In this document: piece after piece, positions 1 through 5,284 of the stretch
Layout: every line of letters starts with the position of its first letter
Position numbering within the stretch: the first letter of the stretch is position 1
DNA from: CAYMCV01 sp964389005
Lineage (GTDB): Bacteria; Bacillota; Clostridia; Lachnospirales; Lachnospiraceae
Reading direction: 5' to 3'
Assembly: GCA_964389005.1 (NCBI GenBank)
Contig: CAYMCV010000132.1
Location: 1-6,188 of the forward strand
DNA: 6,188 nucleotides
The notes under the pieces: model-generated
What the model was told of the DNA's origin: nothing
Database searches by the model: none
Seen by the model: only the letters and a program-made list of their open reading frames with translations
Made by a program: the position numbers and the translations under genes

Positions 1-258
1 AGAAACGTCACCGCTGTGTAATGCCACATATGCATATCCGATGAAGGATTCCGGTGACAATTCATCGATTGTTTTGCCGTCTCGATAAAAATGATAAGGC
101 GCATCCACATGGGTTCCGTTATGCGCACACATAGAGAGCGAAGTGAGATTATACTTGGCTCCGTCCGTCATTCTGCTGACCGCTATTTTCTCCGGAGTTC
201 GATCCCCGGGATATACGCAGCAGCTAAAAACTTCCTGTGAAATGTCATAAATTTTCAT
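1..258 (-). CDS. Cyclase/kynurenine-formamidase-like metal hydrolase (N-terminal 86 residues, partial)
   Basis: The reverse-strand frame opens at an ATG whose first base is 258 and stays open to the window edge, giving 86 residues that begin MKIYDISQEV. The decisive motif is HNGTHVDAPYH at residues 46-56. This is the HxGTHxDAPxH signature of the cyclase family (PF04199), which includes bacterial arylformamidase KynB; His46, His50, Asp52 and His56 are the expected metal ligands. Family members are usually about 200-260 residues, so more than half lies outside the window. They hydrolyse amide or ester bonds in small cyclic or N-formyl substrates; the substrate here cannot be told, and no other tryptophan-degradation gene is visible, so no kyn symbol is given. 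An AGGAGA ribosome binding site (264-269) lies 5 bases before the ATG. The gene is transcribed away from the VOC gene at 500. Confidence 0.88.
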   Translation of the reverse strand, partial: MKIYDISQEVFSCCVYPGDRTPEKIAVSRMTDGAKYNLTSLSMCAHNGTHVDAPYHFYRDGKTIDELSPESFIGYAYVALHSGDVS

Positions 259-289
259 GCCGGTCTCCTGTTTATTTAAAGATATAAAC

Positions 290-318
290 ATTGTAAACCT
301 TTCTTTCTTCTTTGTCAT
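290..318 (-). promoter_or_regulatory. Sigma-A-type promoter of the cyclase-like gene
   Basis: Read on the minus strand, a -35 box ATGACA (318-313) and a -10 box TACAAT (295-290) are separated by exactly 17 bases. The predicted transcription start is near 283, leaving a short leader with the ribosome binding site. The match is 5 of 6 in each box. Confidence 0.6.
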
Positions 319-325
319 CCGTATA

Positions 326-355
326 TCGTTAAGAAAAATTGCTTAGTTATATAGT
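326..355 (+). promoter_or_regulatory. Weak candidate promoter for the VOC gene; rest of the divergent intergenic region
   Basis: A possible -10 TATAGT (350-355) sits 18 bases after a poor -35, TCGTTA (326-331). If used, it gives a leader of about 140 bases before the GTG at 500 and lies back to back with the promoter of the divergent cyclase gene. Nothing better was found for the VOC gene. Elsewhere in 259-499 I see only a short hairpin, ATGGT (454-458) pairing with ACCAT (467-471), just before the VOC ribosome binding site. It has no T-run, so it is not a terminator. Confidence 0.22.
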
Positions 356-499
356 AGAAAAAGCACACATTATGTGATAGAGTATGTTTCGTAACAGGTT
401 TCAAAGAGAATGGCGTAATGGGCGAAGAAGGACCACGATTTATCTATATAAAAATGGTCTGACAAAACCATATATTAATGAGTAAATGGAGGAAGTCAC

Positions 500-877
500 G
501 TGGTAGTCGGCGTAGGATTATATGTCAGAAACAGTCAAAAAGCGGTCGAGTTGTACAAAAAAGCATTCGGGCTAACGTTGGGGTATCACGTATTGAATGA
601 AGATGGGAGTTTTTTTCATTCAGAATTATACAAGGGGGAGGAGTCGGCGCTCAGCGTTGTGGAGTCTGCGGAAATCCCCGGGAATAACCCGGTTCAACTG
701 GGATTTCAGTTTGAAGACAAACAGGAACTGATAGATGCATTTCAACTTTTATCTGAAGGAGGGAATGTGCGGATGGATATATGTGAATTGCCATGGAGTC
801 CATGCGCGGCAGAAGTACAGGATTGTTTTGGGGTCAGATGGTATTTGACATTACAACAACATCGTCCGGAAGAATAG
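500..877 (+). CDS. VOC (glyoxalase/bleomycin-resistance fold) family protein, PhnB-like
   Basis: This 125-residue protein has the size and pattern of a single VOC module. It opens with GVGLYVRNSQKAVELYKKAFG (residues 4-24), the usual first strand and helix of the fold. It continues with FFHSELY (38-44, a possible metal-binding His40/Glu42 pair), LPWSPCAA (97-104) and a closing DCFGVRWYLT (108-117), typical of PhnB-like members. Members bind small ligands or metals, often as enzymes or drug-binding proteins; the activity of this one cannot be predicted. The GTG start is forced: an in-frame TGA lies at 479-481 and no ATG intervenes. A GGAGG (488-492) sits 7 bases before it. The gene is in the same direction as pfp with a 102-base gap holding a probable separate promoter, so co-transcription is possible but a functional link is not evident. 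Confidence 0.82.
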   Translation: MVVGVGLYVRNSQKAVELYKKAFGLTLGYHVLNEDGSFFHSELYKGEESALSVVESAEIPGNNPVQLGFQFEDKQELIDAFQLLSEGGNVRMDICELPWSPCAAEVQDCFGVRWYLTLQQHRPEE

Positions 878-881
878 CAGG

Positions 882-894
882 TTGTATCATACAA
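882..894. repeat. 13-bp perfect palindrome between the VOC gene and pfp
   Basis: TTGTAT and ATACAA flank a central C. As RNA it folds poorly (4 bp with a 5-base loop) and is followed a few bases later by a T-run at 900-905, so it might act as a weak terminator for the VOC gene. As DNA it could be a dimeric-regulator site 16 bases upstream of the pfp -35 box. Neither role is proven. Confidence 0.35.
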
Positions 895-909
895 AACAGT
901 TTTTTGTTG

Positions 910-938
910 TTTACTTTTTAGGTAAAATGCCGTAATAT
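910..938 (+). promoter_or_regulatory. Probable pfp promoter
   Basis: TTTACT (910-915) and TAATAT (933-938) are separated by 17 bases. Transcription would start near 945, giving a leader of about 35 bases containing the pfp ribosome binding site. The -35 box is a 4-of-6 match and the -10 box a modest one, so confidence is moderate. Confidence 0.45.
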
Positions 939-979
939 TTAGGGGATGGAATAAAGACAAATTGCAAAGGAGACAAACT

Positions 980-2638
980 ATGAAGTATTCACCATTACAA
1001 CAGGCCAGATATGATTATGCTCCCAAACTTCCGGGAATGCTCAGAAATGGCATTACCGAGATAGGTGTCAAAGAAGGAAACGAGACGCAGAGCGTAGCAG
1101 ATCAGGATAAGATCAAAGCACTGTTTCCCAACACATATGGGAAGAAAGAAATTACATTTGAAAAAGGACAGAACACATCCGTTACGAAGAAGCAGGTCGT
1201 AGGTGTTATTCTTTCCGGAGGACAGGCACCCGGCGGACACAACGTTATTTGTGGTTTGTACGATGCCCTCAAAGCAACCAACAAAGAAAATGTTCTCTAC
1301 GGTTTCAAAAAAGGACCGAGCGGACTGATTGAAGACGATTATCTGATTTTTGATGATGAGTACATCAACCAATTCAGAAATACCGGCGGATTTGATATCA
1401 TTGGCTCCGGCAGAACCAAACTTGAGACCAATGAGCAGTTTGCAATTGCGGCGGAAGTTTGCAAGAAGCACGGTATCACCGCAATCGTAATCATCGGTGG
1501 CGACGATTCCAACACAAATGCCGCTGTTTTGGCAGAGTACTTTGCAGCGAATAATACCGGCGTTCAGGTAATCGGATGCCCGAAGACCATCGACGGTGAC
1601 CTTAAGAATGAAGATATCGAGTGTTCTTTCGGTTTTGATACGGCTACGAAGACGTACAGCGAGTTGATTGGAAATATTGAAAGAGATGCCAATTCAGCAA
1701 AGAAATACTGGCATTTTATTAAGGTTATGGGACGGAGTGCTTCTCATGTGGCTTTGGAATGTGCACTTGAGACACAGCCCAACATTTGTTTGATTTCCGA
1801 AGAAGTTGCTGCAAAGAAGATGTCACTTTCCCAGATTGCCGACTACATTGCAGATTCCGTAGAAAAGAGAGCAGCCAAAGGCATGAACTTTGGTGTTGCA
1901 ATCATTCCGGAAGGCGTTGTGGAATTCGTTCCCGAATTCTCCGCACTTATTTCAGAGATTAATGAATTACTTGCCGGAAGCAAGGCTGAGCAATTCAACG
2001 CACTTGCAACATGGGCTGAGAAGTATGTTTTTATCGAGCAAGGTCTTTCCAAAGATGCAATGGCGGTATTCTCCATTCTTCCGCAGGAAATCCAGCAGCA
2101 ATTATTCCGTGAGAGAGATCCTCATGGCAATGTTCAGGTATCCTTGATTGAGTCCGAGAAATTATTCTCAGCGTTGGTTGCGGATAAATTAGCGACACGT
2201 AAAAAGAACGGCACATACAATGGGAAGTTTAATGCCCTTCATCATTTCTTTGGTTATGAAGGAAGATGTGCATTCCCGTCGAACTTTGACTCCGATTACT
2301 GCTATTCCTTGGGATACAATGCATTCATGTTGATTCAGTACGGCTATAACGGATATTTATCCAAGGTTTCCAACCTTTCCAAACCGGCGACCGAGTGGGT
2401 TGCAGGTGGTATGCCGATTACCAAGATGATGAACATCGAGAGAAGACATGGTGAAGATAAGCCGGTTATCAAGAAAGCACTTGTAGAACTTGATGGTAAA
2501 CCGTTCAAATTCTTCGAGGCGAACAGAGAAGCATGGGCTGTTGAGACCAGCTTCGTATTCCCGGGTGCAATCCAGTACTACGGTCCTGCGGAAGTTTGTG
2601 ATATTACAACGAGAACGCTTGCGCTTGAGAAAGAGTGA
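980..2638 (+). CDS. pfp: Pyrophosphate--fructose 6-phosphate 1-phosphotransferase, long form
   Basis: This is a 552-residue cytosolic glycolytic enzyme that reversibly phosphorylates fructose 6-phosphate to fructose 1,6-bisphosphate using pyrophosphate instead of ATP (EC 2.7.1.90). Visible phosphofructokinase motifs, in order, are SGGQAPGGHNVI (from residue 79), IIGGDDSNTNA (from 171), CPKTIDGDL (200-208), KVMGRSASHVALE (from 248) and IPEG later on. Two residues mark pyrophosphate use: Asp176 in GGDD, where ATP enzymes have glycine, and Lys202 in PKTIDGD, also glycine in ATP enzymes. Asp205 of TIDGD is the expected catalytic base. The length fits the roughly 550-residue class of plants, spirochaetes, Bacteroides and Clostridia, against about 320 for ordinary PfkA. 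ATG 980 is chosen because AAAGGAG (966-972) lies 7 bases upstream; an in-frame TTG at 962 lies before that site. The enzyme is usually not ATP/ADP regulated. A terminator follows at once. Confidence 0.97.
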   Translation: MKYSPLQQARYDYAPKLPGMLRNGITEIGVKEGNETQSVADQDKIKALFPNTYGKKEITFEKGQNTSVTKKQVVGVILSGGQAPGGHNVICGLYDALKATNKENVLYGFKKGPSGLIEDDYLIFDDEYINQFRNTGGFDIIGSGRTKLETNEQFAIAAEVCKKHGITAIVIIGGDDSNTNAAVLAEYFAANNTGVQVIGCPKTIDGDLKNEDIECSFGFDTATKTYSELIGNIERDANSAKKYWHFIKVMGRSASHVALECALETQPNICLISEEVAAKKMSLSQIADYIADSVEKRAAKGMNFGVAIIPEGVVEFVPEFSALISEINELLAGSKAEQFNALATWAEKYVFIEQGLSKDAMAVFSILPQEIQQQLFRERDPHGNVQVSLIESEKLFSALVADKLATRKKNGTYNGKFNALHHFFGYEGRCAFPSNFDSDYCYSLGYNAFMLIQYGYNGYLSKVSNLSKPATEWVAGGMPITKMMNIERRHGEDKPVIKKALVELDGKPFKFFEANREAWAVETSFVFPGAIQYYGPAEVCDITTRTLALEKE

Positions 2639-2663
2639 TTTTTTACTAAAAAGTAACGTAAAT

Positions 2664-2700
2664 AAGGGAGAGGTATTCAATTTGGATAGCTCTCCTTTTT
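2664..2700 (+). terminator. Intrinsic terminator of pfp
   Basis: GGAGAG (2667-2672) pairs with CTCTCC (2690-2695), flanked by A-rich sequence and followed directly by TTTTT (2696-2700). The loop can extend the stem by ATTC/GGAT pairing. It begins about 25 bases after the pfp stop codon. Confidence 0.85.
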
Positions 2701-2725
2701 GTTGCAATAGGATTGTGTTTTACTA

Positions 2726-2754
2726 TTGACGCATATGATTTTTGGCATTATACT
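2726..2754 (+). promoter_or_regulatory. Strong sigma-A-type promoter of the zinc-ribbon membrane protein gene
   Basis: TTGACG (2726-2731) and TATACT (2749-2754) are 17 bases apart, each matching the consensus at 5 of 6 positions. It lies just after the pfp terminator, so the next gene is an independent unit with a leader of about 50 bases. Confidence 0.75.
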
Positions 2755-2811
2755 ACATAATTGTGTGAAGCAAGATATTGCGAAAAGGAGAGTTTGAAGG
2801 AGGAATTAGTA

Positions 2812-3411
2812 ATGGATTATTTTTGCCCCGAGTGTAATGCGCAGGTGACGGATGCGGATACCGTCTGCCCTTACTGCTGTTACACTTTGCGGAGAGAGAC
2901 ACCGATTTGTCGTGTTGAGACATTTACCCCGAAGAAAGAGGTGCCAAAGTCCGCAATTCTCGCCGGTATTATCGCGGCCGTTGTATTGACGATTGCCGCA
3001 ATTATGCTTATTTATTGGAATTCGACCAAGCCCGAAACCATTACCAAACGTGTGGAAGAATTGATGGCAAAGGAGATGGAAGATGCAGAGTCGGAATTGG
3101 AAATCCAATCGATTTACTACAATCGTCTCGAAAATGCCTGTTATGTGGATTTTGTTTTACATAGAGTGGATGAGTCGGCGGAATCCGGTGCCATCATTGA
3201 CTTAAAAGAAGAAAAGGTTTATTACAAATCCATTCGTGAATTGTATCAATTGACAGGCGCGCTTGCGACAATGATTTCAGACGAAGAAAATGTACAGAAG
3301 AGTTCTGAGCAGATGGAAGCCTATGGTTATGACCCTATCATGGAAATAGAGGCACATCAAGGGAAAAAGTCATGGAAACTCGTTTACGGTAATACAGAAG
3401 CAACCGAATAA
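2812..3411 (+). CDS. Single-pass membrane protein with N-terminal zinc ribbon, function unknown
   Basis: The 199-residue protein begins with a compact zinc ribbon, CPEC (5-8) and CPYC (19-22), with an extra Cys at 23 and another at 33. A short basic linker leads to one hydrophobic helix at about 47-69 (ILAGIIAAVVLTIAAIMLIYW region). The remaining 130 residues are acidic and hydrophilic, with a likely helical or coiled stretch near 75-98. By the positive-inside rule the ribbon is probably cytosolic and the C-terminal domain outside, although no family is recognised for that domain. ATG 2812 is chosen over a TTG at 2761 because AAGGAGG (2797-2803) stands 8 bases before it and the promoter's expected start site is close to 2761. 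It has its own promoter and terminator, so it appears monocistronic. It could be a sensor, a scaffold or a secretion accessory; nothing in the sequence decides. Confidence 0.85.
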   Translation: MDYFCPECNAQVTDADTVCPYCCYTLRRETPICRVETFTPKKEVPKSAILAGIIAAVVLTIAAIMLIYWNSTKPETITKRVEELMAKEMEDAESELEIQSIYYNRLENACYVDFVLHRVDESAESGAIIDLKEEKVYYKSIRELYQLTGALATMISDEENVQKSSEQMEAYGYDPIMEIEAHQGKKSWKLVYGNTEATE

Positions 3412-3431
3412 CAAGACAGATTAAGCAAACC

Positions 3432-3471
3432 AAGAAGACTATCGTCGCATCGCGTCATAGTCTTCTTTTTT
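3432..3471 (+). terminator. Strong intrinsic terminator, overlapping the end of the convergent gene
   Basis: An 11-bp perfect stem, AAGAAGACTAT (3432-3442) with ATAGTCTTCTT (3457-3467), encloses a 14-base loop, and the T-run extends to 3471. It ends the plus-strand zinc-ribbon gene 20 bases after its stop. On the minus strand the same hairpin is present but the following tract (CTTCTTGGTTTGCTT) is a poor U-run, so termination that way should be weaker. Confidence 0.88.
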
Positions 3472-3660
3472 ACAATCGTCTTTCTTATAAAGAAATTGCA
3501 TTGGTTCCTTTGCAAATGTCTGATAGTCACCTTCACTGTCTCCAAAATCATTGATATGGTAGAGAAGCAGAGAACATAAAAAGTATGCGCTTGCAGCCGC
3601 GAGGAGACACCCCGCGAGCAAGGAGGAAAGAATAATAACGACAAAAGCAGAAGAACTCAT
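3439..3660 (-). CDS. Small membrane protein (73 residues), function unknown
   Basis: The frame begins MSSSAFVVIILSSLLAGCLL and has a long hydrophobic N-terminal segment (about 5-34) followed by a polar, charged tail ending YDAMRR. LLAGC at residues 14-18 matches a lipobox, but there is no basic N-terminus and the hydrophobic stretch runs on past the Cys, so a membrane anchor is more likely than a lipoprotein. An AGGA (3670-3667) lies 6 bases before the ATG. It follows the double zinc-ribbon gene on the same strand; if that gene's frame is restored, its TGA overlaps this ATG as ATGA, implying translational coupling. The last eight codons and the stop lie within the terminator hairpin of the convergent gene. 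The tail segment FLYKK distantly recalls the C-terminal end of some TPM-type membrane proteins; this is only an impression. The coding call rests on composition, ribosome binding site and context. Confidence 0.65.
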   Translation of the reverse strand: MSSSAFVVIILSSLLAGCLLAAASAYFLCSLLLYHINDFGDSEGDYQTFAKEPMQFLYKKDDCKKEDYDAMRR

Positions 3661-3715
3661 GACGCATCCTGCCTTTCTTTCACAAATTTGTCAATTGCCG
3701 ATGCGGTTGCTCTCA
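3657..3715 (-). other. Out-of-frame continuation of the double zinc-ribbon gene
   Basis: Adding one base after TG at 3715-3714 turns the stop into a Cys codon (if C or T) and opens 18 more codons reading RATASAIDKFVKERQDAS. These end at TGA 3659-3657, which overlaps the ATG of the next gene. The restored Cys would complete CxxC and give an 86-residue protein. The tail has a sensible amphipathic composition (IDKFVKERQ). This suggests a recent one-base loss or a sequencing error rather than a natural end at 3713. Confidence 0.55.
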
Positions 3716-3916
3716 ATAGCCGCAGTATGTTGAAGTCTCCGTTCCATCCACAGCCAGTTCGGCACCGCAGGAAGTACAAGTATATATGCTATATGTAGAT
3801 TGCACCTCATCGGTATCAATGCTGTCAAACCGACTCAAGCAATGGACGCAGAACAATTTAGCGGTATCCGGTTCGAAGACCAACGCACCGTTACAATTAG
3901 GACATTTGTAGATCAT
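3713..3916 (-). CDS. Small double zinc-ribbon protein, apparently truncated by a one-base frame break
   Basis: The frame gives 67 residues starting MIYKCPNCNGALVF. It shows one full zinc ribbon, CPNC (5-8) with CVHC (23-26), and a second that lacks its last ligand: CTSC (47-50) followed by CGY (65-67) and then TGA. This pattern, with GAELAVDGTETSTYCGY, is that of the TFIIB-like twin zinc ribbons found at the start of larger Clostridia proteins of about 300-400 residues, often with membrane domains. This copy is very short even when repaired (86 residues). ATG 3916 is preferred to an in-frame ATG at 3952 because AAGGGGA lies about 8 bases before it and the promoter -10 box at 3964 leaves no room for a leader before 3952. 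It is the first gene of a two-gene unit with the membrane protein at 3660. Binding of zinc by the first ribbon seems safe; its role is unknown. Confidence 0.75.
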   Translation of the reverse strand: MIYKCPNCNGALVFEPDTAKLFCVHCLSRFDSIDTDEVQSTYSIYTCTSCGAELAVDGTETSTYCGY

Positions 3917-3963
3917 TTTGAATTCCCCTTTCAAAACAGTCGACAGATTCATCCGTCACGCCT

Positions 3964-3992
3964 ATTATAGTTTAAAAATCACCTAGCGACAA
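3964..3992 (-). promoter_or_regulatory. Promoter of the minus-strand zinc-ribbon/membrane protein pair
   Basis: On the minus strand, TTGTCG (3992-3987) and a perfect TATAAT (3969-3964) are separated by 17 bases. Transcription should start near 3957, giving a leader of about 40 bases before ATG 3916. It is divergent from the lipoprotein promoter, about 50 bases away. Confidence 0.72.
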
Positions 3993-4042
3993 CCCATATT
4001 TTAAAGCTCTGGAAACGTACCTATCAAGAGAGGCAATGAAAG

Positions 4043-4071
4043 TTGCATAACAACGACAAAATATGTATTAT
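4043..4071 (+). promoter_or_regulatory. Promoter of the DUF4846 lipoprotein gene
   Basis: TTGCAT (4043-4048) and TATTAT (4066-4071) have a 17-base spacer. The expected start near 4078 gives a leader of about 58 bases. No hairpin or operator repeat of note was seen in the leader. Confidence 0.6.
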
Positions 4072-4135
4072 ATTAAGTGGAGTGGCTTTTTTGCGAACAT
4101 TATTTGGTACATAGCAGCAATAGGGAGAGAAGGAC

Positions 4136-5125
4136 ATGAAAAGAACGAAGTGTGTCGGAATCATATCGGCATTCATGATACTTGGCACGATGAGCATCCT
4201 GTTGATATCGTCTTGCACACAGGAAGCAAAAGAACATCATTCTGAGGATGCTACGGTACAATCGGAATTCACATCGGAAGAAAATACTACAAACGACGAT
4301 AAAACAATAAACGAAAGTGAGATTTTTGCGACATCGGAAGAAGATGTTTATAGCGAACCTGTAGTCGAAGTGAATTTTATCCGACCACAGGGAATGACGT
4401 TGGAAGAGAGAATTGCGGTACCCGAAGGATATACGCGTTCGACTGAAGCGGATGGAAGCTTGGGAGAATTTTTACGCAATTATCCGATGAAAGAAGACAA
4501 CAGCCCGGTCTTACTTTATGACGGATCTCAAAAAGGCAATCAAAGCGCGCATGTCGCGGTTTTTGATATGCCCGTGGTCAGTGGCGATTTGCAACAATGT
4601 GCGGATTCGATTATGCGTATTTACAGCGAATACTTTTGGTCTACCGGGCAACCGGAGCGCATTCGGTTTCATTTTGTGAACGGATTTCTTTGCGATTACA
4701 ATACCTATCGCGACGGCGGCAGAGTTCGCGTGAGCGGTAACGACGTATCATGGGAGATGTCGGCAGGATACGATGAATCCTATGAAGCACTGGAACAGTA
4801 TATGCGAACGGTGTTTATGTACGCAAGTACCCTCTCTATGGAAGAAGAGACCACGGAGATTACGACAAAAGAATTGTCTATTGGAGACATTTTTATCTAT
4901 GGCGGCAGCCCGGGGCATGTTTGCATGGTGGCGGATTTGTGTGAGAAAGACGGACAAAAGGCTTTTTTGTTGGCACAAGGTTACATGCCCGCCCAAGATT
5001 TCCATATTCTTGCAAACCCATCACATACAAGCGATCCTTGGTATTATGAAGAGGAGGTTGTCTATCCGTTTGTAACGCCGGAGTATGTCTTTGACGAAGG
5101 AAGTTTGCGAAGACCGTCGTATTAA
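4136..5125 (+). CDS. DUF4846-family lipoprotein
   Basis: The 329-residue product starts with a basic n-region (MKRTK), a hydrophobic core (7-26) and the lipobox ISSC, so Cys27 should be lipidated and the protein held on the outer face of the membrane. A Ser/Thr/Glu-rich linker (about 28-78) leads to a domain (about 85-325) that matches my recollection of DUF4846: LRNYPMK (113-119), LLYDGSQKGNQ (126-136), DLQQCADSIMRIYSEY (151-166), SIGDIFIYGGSPGH (248-261), LLAQGYMPAQ (278-287) and a C-terminal TPEYVFDEGSLRR. The function is not established. Cys155 at a helix start followed later by GGSPGHVCMV resembles the Cys and His blocks of NlpC/P60-type papain-like folds. An AGGGAG site (4122-4127) is 8 bases before the ATG. 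It has its own promoter and is followed by no good terminator, so read-through into the hydrolase gene is possible. Confidence 0.88.
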   Translation: MKRTKCVGIISAFMILGTMSILLISSCTQEAKEHHSEDATVQSEFTSEENTTNDDKTINESEIFATSEEDVYSEPVVEVNFIRPQGMTLEERIAVPEGYTRSTEADGSLGEFLRNYPMKEDNSPVLLYDGSQKGNQSAHVAVFDMPVVSGDLQQCADSIMRIYSEYFWSTGQPERIRFHFVNGFLCDYNTYRDGGRVRVSGNDVSWEMSAGYDESYEALEQYMRTVFMYASTLSMEEETTEITTKELSIGDIFIYGGSPGHVCMVADLCEKDGQKAFLLAQGYMPAQDFHILANPSHTSDPWYYEEEVVYPFVTPEYVFDEGSLRRPSY

Positions 5126-5131
5126 TCGGAA

Positions 5132-5158
5132 TTTTTAGGTTCATTTTATATCTAAAAA
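5132..5158. repeat. AT-only inverted repeat after the lipoprotein gene
   Basis: TTTTTAG (5132-5138) pairs with CTAAAAA (5152-5158) across a 13-base loop. The stem is almost all A-U and no T-run follows, so it would be at best a weak terminator. It is the only hairpin candidate between the lipoprotein stop and the next promoter. Confidence 0.3.
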
Positions 5159-5190
5159 ACGCATCTTACCGCAGGAAAATGCATCTTACC
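5156..5190. repeat. Two 15-bp direct repeats spaced 20 bp, upstream of the hydrolase promoter
   Basis: The segments 5156-5170 and 5176-5190 match at 14 of 15 positions and share the perfect core GCATCTTACC. A period of 20 bp places both copies on roughly the same face of the helix. The second copy ends 10 bases before the -35 box at 5201, the usual place for an activator that binds tandem half-sites. The regulator is not identifiable from the sequence. Confidence 0.6.
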
Positions 5191-5200
5191 TTTCGAAGTA

Positions 5201-5229
5201 TTGCGGTATTTCATCATTTCGCATATGCT
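5201..5229 (+). promoter_or_regulatory. Candidate promoter of the membrane hydrolase gene
   Basis: TTGCGG (5201-5206) and TATGCT (5224-5229) have a 17-base spacer. Both boxes are imperfect (4 of 6), as is common for activator-dependent promoters, and the direct repeats lie just upstream. Expected transcription start is near 5236. Confidence 0.5.
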
Positions 5230-5247
5230 CACCATATCAGAAAACAA

Positions 5248-5262
5248 CGGGTGTAAAACCCG
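5248..5262 (+). promoter_or_regulatory. Leader hairpin before the hydrolase ribosome binding site
   Basis: CGGGT (5248-5252) pairs with ACCCG (5258-5262) over a 5-base loop. A competing pairing is GGTGT (5250-5254) with ACACC (5264-5268). An outer pair, CCATAT (5232-5237) with ATATGG (5270-5275), would cover the edge of the GGAGG at 5274-5278, but only in transcripts that start upstream of about 5232. Confidence 0.35.
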
Positions 5263-5284
5263 CACACCAATATGGAGGTATCTT

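Noticed and set aside
384..485. A 33-codon arginine-rich frame (starts MFRNRFQREW) ahead of the VOC gene, a possible leader peptide.
   Set aside because: No good ribosome binding site, odd composition for a leader, and no attenuator or terminator hairpin after it.
995..1471. A 158-codon open frame on the minus strand inside pfp.
   Set aside because: It lies wholly within a highly conserved enzyme gene, has Cys/Phe/Ile-rich composition typical of antisense frames and resembles no protein.
3705..3725. Programmed frameshifting at TAT TGA in the zinc-ribbon gene, similar to the prfB (RF2) site.
   Set aside because: The open tail needs a -1 type shift, while prfB uses +1; the +1 frame ends after seven codons, and there is no slippery heptamer or Shine-Dalgarno-like stimulator just upstream.
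3713..3952. An upstream start for the double zinc-ribbon protein (MNLSTVLKGEF).
   Set aside because: Only about 12 bases separate it from the -10 box, leaving no ribosome binding site, whereas ATG 3916 has AAGGGGA at good spacing.
3987..4059. CGACAA occurring in both divergent promoters (3987-3992 and 4054-4059), a possible shared operator.
   Set aside because: Six bases are too short to exceed chance, and the first copy is simply the -35 box of the minus-strand promoter.
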